Origin: Jannaschia sp. M317
GTDB lineage: Bacteria; Pseudomonadota; Alphaproteobacteria; Rhodobacterales; Rhodobacteraceae
Reading direction: 5' to 3'
Assembly: GCF_025141175.1 (NCBI RefSeq)
Contig: NZ_CP081155.1
Location: 151,001 to 215,000 of the forward strand
Length of the DNA: 64,000 nucleotides
Shown in pieces: positions 59,275-64,000 of the stretch; positions within the stretch are counted from its first letter, which is position 1; the number at the start of each line of letters is the position of its first letter. The translations under genes were made by a program, and so were the position numbers. The notes beneath the pieces were generated by a model. It had not been told where the DNA came from, did no database searches, and saw only the letters and a list, made by a program, of their open reading frames with translations.

Positions 59275-59907
59275 ATGACCACACGTCGCACTCTTCTGGC
59301 CACTGGCCTTGCCGCAACCCTGATCGCCGCCGGCCCATCGTTGGCCGGGGACGAAGGTCTTTACGAAGATGTCTTCGACCCGCAATCAAGCTTTATCCGC
59401 GTCTTGGCGCCTGACGCCGGTTTCGCATCCATCGACGGGACCCGCGTGGGCGATTTCACCGGTGGTCTGTCCGCCTATGTGAACGTCATGCCAGGCGCCA
59501 TCGAGGTCAGCCTGCCCGGCACGGCTACCACCGTTCAGGCGGCCCCCGCCACGCACTACACGGTCGTGCTGGCCGCTGACGGATCGACGCAGGTTCTGAC
59601 CGATGCGCTGACGCTCAGCCCGGCCAAGTCGGACGTCTCGCTCTACAATCTGTCGAGCAGCGCGTCGGTCGATCTGTTTGTTCCGGCGGCGCGCGCCGTG
59701 GCCCTGGCCGCCGTGCCCGCAATCGGGGCGAAGTCGGTGGCGCTGAAGGCGCCGTTGACGCTCGATTTCGACATGCGCGTGGGTGAACAGACCCTGGCCA
59801 GTGTCTCGGCCGTGGAACTGCGTCGCCGTGCGGGCGTGTCGTTCGTGTTGACCGGGGACGCGGGCGGGTTCTCTGCCGTGGCCGTGCCCAACAGCTACAA
59901 GCGCTAG
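59275..59907 (+). CDS. algF: Alginate acetylation protein AlgF
   Basis: 210 aa, signal peptide MTTRRTLLATGLAATLIAAGPSLAG (twin-arginine-like TTRRT). AlgF-like domain: EGLYEDVFDPQSSFIRVLAPD, GTRVGDFTGGLSAYVNVMPGAIEVSL, VSLYNLSSSASVDLFVPAARAVALAAV. It works with AlgI, AlgJ and AlgX in O-acetylation in the periplasm. 10 nt after algX. Confidence 0.87.
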   Translation: MTTRRTLLATGLAATLIAAGPSLAGDEGLYEDVFDPQSSFIRVLAPDAGFASIDGTRVGDFTGGLSAYVNVMPGAIEVSLPGTATTVQAAPATHYTVVLAADGSTQVLTDALTLSPAKSDVSLYNLSSSASVDLFVPAARAVALAAVPAIGAKSVALKAPLTLDFDMRVGEQTLASVSAVELRRRAGVSFVLTGDAGGFSAVAVPNSYKR

Positions 59908-59912
59908 GGCCG

Positions 59913-62705
59913 ATGGGCGTGGGTGGAAAAACGGGCCTGGGGCGGATCACGCCCTGGCTTGCCGGGCTTGCGCTTGCGGCGGGGTTGGTGCCTGCGCAGG
60001 CGCAACAGGCCCAGCTGACGCTCGCCTTTCGCCCGCCGCAGATCGACACGGTGGCGATCTGCGTCTCGCCCCCATCAGATGATGAGACGGTCGCGCGCTG
60101 GACCGATTGGGACGGGCGCGTCCTGCCTGACCGTTCGATGCCCGACATCCGCCGTGACATTCGCCGCCTTCTGGAACTGGATGGCCCCCGCTGGGCGGAT
60201 ACGGCGGACCGAGCGATTGCCTTGCTGCAAGCCCGCGATCCCGCTTTCGTCGGAGAACCTGCCCTGCGTCTGAAGATCGTCCGGCTGGAAGCAGCCGGGG
60301 CCTTTGATGCCCTGACAGACAGTGGCCTTGTCGCGGAATTGGACGCGCTGGGCCCTGCGCTGTCCCCCCAAGGGCGGCGGATCCTGTCCAATCTGGTGCG
60401 TGACGGGATCGGCATTGCGCGGGACACGGCGCGCGCCGACAGCCTGCTGACCGCTGCCGCCTATGCCGGCGACCCCGAAGCGATCCTGGCGCTTGCCACG
60501 CGGCAGCTTGCGGGTGAAGACCTGCCGGGATGGGCCGTGCCGGTCGAGCTGGCCATCACCACCGCCTTCGGAACCCTGGTAGGAGAGCTGAACCCCGGCA
60601 TCTGCGACCGCATCCGCCGGATTGCTCAGATCTATGAATTCGGCGGCATCGTGGCCCCGGACAAGGCGCTGGCCCACGACTGGTATCGTTTTGCCGCCGA
60701 TCTGGGCGACGGGCGTGCCGCGTGGAAGGTGTCGGAATTTCACCTGCGCGCCGAGGGGTTCGAGAAATCGAACGATCTGCTGCTCAGCTACCTGCAAAAG
60801 GCCGTGGACGCGGGCCTGCCCTATGCCCGAACGGCCCTGGCCGACATTCTGGAACGCGGTGCCCTGCTGCCACAGGATCTGGACCGCGCCCGCGCCCTGC
60901 ACGAAAGCACCGGCACCCAGGACGCGCGCCGTGGGCTGGTGCAACTGGCCCTGTTCCTGGACCGCCACGAAGACCGCTGGCTCGACGCGCGGGCGGCGCG
61001 ACTGGATGCCACGTCCCGGCTGGCCACCATGCCCGATGCGCCCGGCTGGGCCTTTACCAGACTGGCCGAGGCCGCCCTTGAGGATCACGGCCGCTGGGGC
61101 GGTCGGCAGATTGCGCTGACACTTCTGCAGGACGCCGTCGATCGGGGCGATCTGGACGGACACGTCCTGATGGCGGATCTTTTGCTGGCCGAGGCACCGA
61201 CCCTGCGCGACCTGGATCGTGCCGGAGACCTGCTGACACGTGTGGCCGATGAACGCGGCGGGTCCCGCCCGATGTCGCGCCTGCATGCGGCCCATGCCTG
61301 CCGCGCGCCAAATGCCCCCACTGCGCAAACGGCCCGTTTTTGGCAGGCAGGGGCAGATGCCATCGGGACAGAGGATCTGAACCTGTCGTCGGATCGCCTG
61401 GCCACGATCACCCCTGACGCGGCCCCGCGCCAGTACGCCCGTCTGCAATCCGAGGCCCTGGAAGGAAACGGTGACGGATTGGCCCGTTGGCAGTGGCTCC
61501 TGCGGAATGATCCGGGTCTTCCTGCTGACGTCCGCGCCTATTGGGCCGCTCGGACAGACGAGACCGATGCACAGCTGGTCGCCCGTGCGCGTCTGGACCT
61601 GTCGCTGGCCCCGACCGAGGCCGAACGCGAGGCGATCCTCGACACCCTGCGCGCCCGGTATCGGGTCGCCGGTCCCGATTTCGCCAAGGTCCTGACACGG
61701 GACCTGTTCGAGGGCATCGCCGGTCTGGGCCATGCCCGCGCCCTGGACGAAACCACGCGCGCCGACATTGCCGACCTGTTCCGTGCCTCCGCCAGCCGCG
61801 GCTACGGAAACCCGCTGCGCCTGCTGCCGCAAATTGACCCCACCGGCGGCGGGGCCGAGCAGGTCTATGCCACGTACCGGGCCGTCATAGAGGCCAATGG
61901 CGATTTCGCGGCACAACTTTTCGCAGCCTCCGTTTCCGAAGATCCACACCGTCAGCAGGCCCTCGCGCGTGCGGCAGGCCTGATGCCCTGCACCTACCGC
62001 AGTGCCATGGACCTCGTGGCCCTGACGCGTACGCTGGACCTGCCGGACCGTACCGCCCATTGGCTGCGCGTCGCCGAGGCCCTGCTGGGCGACAACACCG
62101 TCGAAATGGTGCATTTCGCCCGCGCCCAGCTGAACCGGGGCGGGCCGGGATCGTTGTCGAAGGCGATCTCGTTCTTCACCGAGGCTGGGGCACGCGGCGA
62201 CCCGATCGCCAACCGGGAACTGTTCCGCCTGGTGCTTTCCCCCAATACGCCCATCTACGACATCGACCGCGCGGTCGCGATGATCCAGACCGCCCGTACC
62301 GAGGGAAAGCACGGCACGCTGGCTGGATACCTCAGCGGGTTCCGGGCGGCCCACACAGATACACAGGCGTTGATTTCTGCCAGACTGGACCTGGCAGCGA
62401 TTTACCGAGAAACCGCTGAAAGCGGCGACCCGGTCGCGATGCGCGTACATGGCCTGACCCTGAGAGATCAGGCCCAGACCGAAGGCGACCTGGAGGCCGC
62501 TGTGACCTGGTTGCGCAGCGCAGCCGAGGCGGGTGACACGATTGCAATGTCCGAATACGGCGAGGCGCTGGCCTTCGGCCTGGGTGTCGCAATGGACCGC
62601 GCCGCCGCGCTGCCCTGGCTGGAACGCGCCGCCGGGACGGGCAACAGCAAGGCGCAGGACCTTACGCGCCTGCTACGGCTCAGTGCCGGCAGCCCAAACC
62701 TGTGA
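59913..62705 (+). CDS. Large Sel1-repeat periplasmic protein (AlgK-like)
   Basis: 930 aa with a signal peptide (PWLAGLALAAGLVPAQA) but no lipobox Cys. Sel1/TPR-type repeats run through the length (e.g. DPEAILALATRQLAG, DKALAHDWYRFAADLGDGRAAWKVSEF, AVTWLRSAAEAGDTIAMSEYGEALAFGLGV), and the last unit is the best Sel1 match. It is about twice the size of AlgK and closes the operon. It could link the periplasmic polymer machinery to an outer-membrane exit that is not encoded here. Confidence 0.78.
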   Translation: MGVGGKTGLGRITPWLAGLALAAGLVPAQAQQAQLTLAFRPPQIDTVAICVSPPSDDETVARWTDWDGRVLPDRSMPDIRRDIRRLLELDGPRWADTADRAIALLQARDPAFVGEPALRLKIVRLEAAGAFDALTDSGLVAELDALGPALSPQGRRILSNLVRDGIGIARDTARADSLLTAAAYAGDPEAILALATRQLAGEDLPGWAVPVELAITTAFGTLVGELNPGICDRIRRIAQIYEFGGIVAPDKALAHDWYRFAADLGDGRAAWKVSEFHLRAEGFEKSNDLLLSYLQKAVDAGLPYARTALADILERGALLPQDLDRARALHESTGTQDARRGLVQLALFLDRHEDRWLDARAARLDATSRLATMPDAPGWAFTRLAEAALEDHGRWGGRQIALTLLQDAVDRGDLDGHVLMADLLLAEAPTLRDLDRAGDLLTRVADERGGSRPMSRLHAAHACRAPNAPTAQTARFWQAGADAIGTEDLNLSSDRLATITPDAAPRQYARLQSEALEGNGDGLARWQWLLRNDPGLPADVRAYWAARTDETDAQLVARARLDLSLAPTEAEREAILDTLRARYRVAGPDFAKVLTRDLFEGIAGLGHARALDETTRADIADLFRASASRGYGNPLRLLPQIDPTGGGAEQVYATYRAVIEANGDFAAQLFAASVSEDPHRQQALARAAGLMPCTYRSAMDLVALTRTLDLPDRTAHWLRVAEALLGDNTVEMVHFARAQLNRGGPGSLSKAISFFTEAGARGDPIANRELFRLVLSPNTPIYDIDRAVAMIQTARTEGKHGTLAGYLSGFRAAHTDTQALISARLDLAAIYRETAESGDPVAMRVHGLTLRDQAQTEGDLEAAVTWLRSAAEAGDTIAMSEYGEALAFGLGVAMDRAAALPWLERAAGTGNSKAQDLTRLLRLSAGSPNL

Positions 62706-62766
62706 AGATGACGCACCGCAGTCGAGCACTGGGGTTTTGTTTTATCTATGCACGCGGGGGTGTTGC

Positions 62767-63183
62767 ATGAGTTGGTCTATTGATCCCGTTAACCTTGAGG
62801 CCCGCGATGTGCGGCGGACGGCGGTTTTATACGCGGACACTCTTGGCATGGCGGGATCGTCCTGGTCGTTTCCTGCCAGACGGGACTATCTGCCTGGCGA
62901 TCCGGGCAAACTGGCCCTTCTGGGCGACGGGCGGGATGGCCATTCGGGTTTGCACCTGATCGCGGCGGACGAAAGTTTCGCGCGGCGCAACGGGCTGGAG
63001 CACAACGCGTCGATTGGCGGGCATGTTGCGTTTCAGGTAGCGGATCTGGACGCGGTGATCGCGCGGCTTCGGCGTGCGGGCCTTTGCCATTCGGTCACCG
63101 GAGAGTTCGCGATCCCCGGCTTGCGTCACGTGTATGTGGAGGATCCAAGCGGCAACCAGATCGAGATCAACGGCAGTCTTTAG
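62767..63183 (+). CDS. VOC/glyoxalase-superfamily protein
   Basis: 138 aa. Paired beta-alpha-beta-beta-beta pattern with VNLEARDVRRTAVLYADTLGM at the N-terminus and GGHVAFQVADLDAVIARLRRAG..., HVYVEDPSGNQIEINGS at the C-terminus (Glu metal ligand). Substrate unknown. Between the alginate-type operon and the rRNA terminator; likely independent of the polymer genes. Confidence 0.83.
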   Translation: MSWSIDPVNLEARDVRRTAVLYADTLGMAGSSWSFPARRDYLPGDPGKLALLGDGRDGHSGLHLIAADESFARRNGLEHNASIGGHVAFQVADLDAVIARLRRAGLCHSVTGEFAIPGLRHVYVEDPSGNQIEINGSL

Positions 63184-63187
63184 ACGC

Positions 63188-63229
63188 AAACAAGCCCCTG
63201 AGCGGGTGCTCAGGGGCTTGTTTGTTTTA
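63188..63229. terminator. Bidirectional terminator between the VOC gene and 5S rRNA
   Basis: ACAAGCCCCTGAGC (63190-63203), loop GGGT and GCTCAGGGGCTTGT (63208-63221) form a perfect 14-bp stem; TTGTTTT follows on the plus strand and a weaker T-run on the minus strand. It ends the VOC transcript and probably the rRNA operon. Confidence 0.88.
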
Positions 63230-63260
63230 TCGTTATACAGAGTTTTTGGTGTGTTTATTA

Positions 63261-63378
63261 GGTTTGGCGGTGACCTACTCTCCCACGTCTTAAGACGCAG
63301 TACCATTGGCGCGGCAGCACTTAACGGCCGGGTTCGGGATGGGACCGGGTGTTTTGCTTGCGCTATGACCACCAAACC
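63261..63378 (-). rRNA. rrf: 5S ribosomal RNA
   Basis: 118 nt, recognised from the conserved body (minus strand: ...CATAGCGCAAGC, CCCGATCCCATCCCGAAC-like CCGGTCCCATCCCGAACC, and GGGAGAGTAGGTC near the end). GGTTTGG at the 5' end pairs with CCAAACC at the 3' end. End coordinates are approximate by a few bases. Confidence 0.95.
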
Positions 63379-63379
63379 G

Positions 63380-63420
63380 AAAAAACACACCTCTCTGCGC
63401 GCAGCGCAGAGAGGTGTGTT
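63380..63420 (-). terminator. 17-bp hairpin with U-tract between 23S and 5S rRNA
   Basis: AACACACCTCTCTGCGC (63384-63400), loop GCA and its perfect complement (63404-63420) form a 17-bp stem. On the transcribed minus strand it is followed by six U's (63385-63380), immediately before 5S. It has the form of an intrinsic terminator but inside an rRNA operon is more likely an RNase III processing stem or a partial stop. Confidence 0.75.
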
Positions 63421-63551
63421 AGCGGGAGGTAGCGTCTCCGAAGGAGGCGCGTTCCCGCACCGTTTCTGTGGTGCGCGAGAGGGTTCACATCGTTTGTTCC
63501 AAGTCTCGTGTTTTGTGTGCGTATGCTATTGATTTGTTTCAGTCTACTACT

Positions 63552-64000
63552 GGATCAAATCAAGCCTATCGGACAATTAGTACCGGTCAACTGAACGCAT
63601 TGCTGCGCTTACATCTCCGGCCTATCGACGTGGTGGTCTACCACGGTCCTCAGGGATATCTTGTTTTGAAGGGGGCTTCCCGCTTAGATGCCTTCAGCGG
63701 TTATCCTGTCCGATCATAGCTACCCAGCACTGCCGTTGGCACGACAACTGGTCCACCAGTGGATCGTTCACCCCGGTCCTCTCGTACTAGGGGCAACTCT
63801 TCTCAAATATCCTACACCCACGGAAGATAGGGACCGAACTGTCTCACGACGTTCTAAACCCAGCTCACGTACCTCTTTAAACGGCGAACAGCCGTACCCT
63901 TGGGACCTGCTCCAGCCCCAGGATGAGATGAGCCGACATCGAGGTGCCAAACACTGCCGTCGATATGGACTCTTGGGCAGTATCAGCCTGTTATCCCCGG
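63552..64000 (-). rRNA. rrl: 23S ribosomal RNA (3' end only)
   Basis: The last about 450 nt of 23S rRNA on the minus strand. Very conserved blocks are visible, such as the sarcin-ricin loop region (minus-strand AGTACGAGAGGACC, complement of ggtcctctcgtact at 63776-63789) and the 3' helix GACCGGTACTAAT. The 3' end near 63552-63556 is approximate. The rest of the rRNA operon lies to the right of the window. Confidence 0.95.

Noticed and set aside
60075..62450. 791-codon minus-strand frame opposite the 930-aa Sel1 protein
   Set aside because: Antisense shadow; the plus strand has signal peptide, repeats and operon context.

Overview
The window is high-GC chromosomal DNA of an alphaproteobacterium, most likely a marine Rhodobacteraceae (Roseobacter-group) member. 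This rests on the gene content (glcDE, tripartite tricarboxylate and liv transporters, DUF2892/YeeE sulfur genes, a DUF442-SQR fusion), on the style of the broken IS5 element, and on the rRNA end. Species cannot be read from the sequence.

Layout, left to right. 1-2110 (-): glycolate oxidase genes glcD and the 5' part of glcE, followed by a GNAT acetyltransferase (+). 2983-15744 (-): a long same-strand block. In transcription order it holds a tripartite tricarboxylate transporter (tctC-tctB-tctA), a GntR/FCD regulator, a peroxiredoxin-like protein, a two-component system (GAF kinase and NarL-type regulator), a 4-OT tautomerase, an SMP-30 lactonase, a branched-chain-amino-acid-type ABC transporter and an OsmC protein. 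Matching 7-2-7 inverted repeats lie upstream of the kinase gene and upstream of the tautomerase/lactonase/transport operon. 16094-21526: housekeeping and small genes (DUF599, a flavin-binding PPOX protein, cspA, trpA, a small membrane protein, ychF, an L,D-transpeptidase).

21671-25198: tRNA-Ser(GCT) followed by a phage remnant. The remnant has a tyrosine integrase, a DUF2190 capsid-type gene, a small gene, and a phage gene cut by an IS5-family element. The IS transposase is dead. It carries four small palindromic insertions: three are copies of one 41-nt hairpin element whose stem bases covary, and the fourth is a different element of about 61 nt. Removing 3 x 41 + 61 nt restores an intact transposase frame broken only by one TAG.

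25416-29375 (-): a TetR-controlled stress set (ohr, iron alcohol dehydrogenase, CurA-like reductase, PfpI/DJ-1) with matching TetR palindromes at both promoters. 29554-36882 (+): a sulfide/persulfide operon (Rrf2, Crp/Fnr, DUF2892, two YeeE-like proteins, a Blh-type metallo-hydrolase, a bacterioferritin-like protein, a DUF442-SQR fusion and a SulP transporter). 37338-45461 (+): a galactonate/arabinose-type sugar operon (DgoD, SDR, AraF/G/H-like ABC transporter, FadR-type GntR, aldose epimerase, DgoK) without a KDPGal aldolase.

45790-62705 (+): a 1445-residue RTX protein with a nidogen-like N-terminus, then, after a strong terminator, an alginate-type polymer operon: alg8, alg44, algG-like, algI, algJ, a Sel1-like gene, algX, algF and a 930-residue Sel1-repeat protein. 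algD, algA, algE and algL are absent from the window. The Alg44 PilZ c-di-GMP motifs and the AlgG DPHD catalytic motif are not visible, and AlgX carries a DIGLGDAPA-type tandem repeat. The window ends with a VOC protein, then 5S and the 3' part of 23S rRNA on the minus strand, with a terminator-shaped hairpin between them.

All calls come from reading the sequence; no database search was run.
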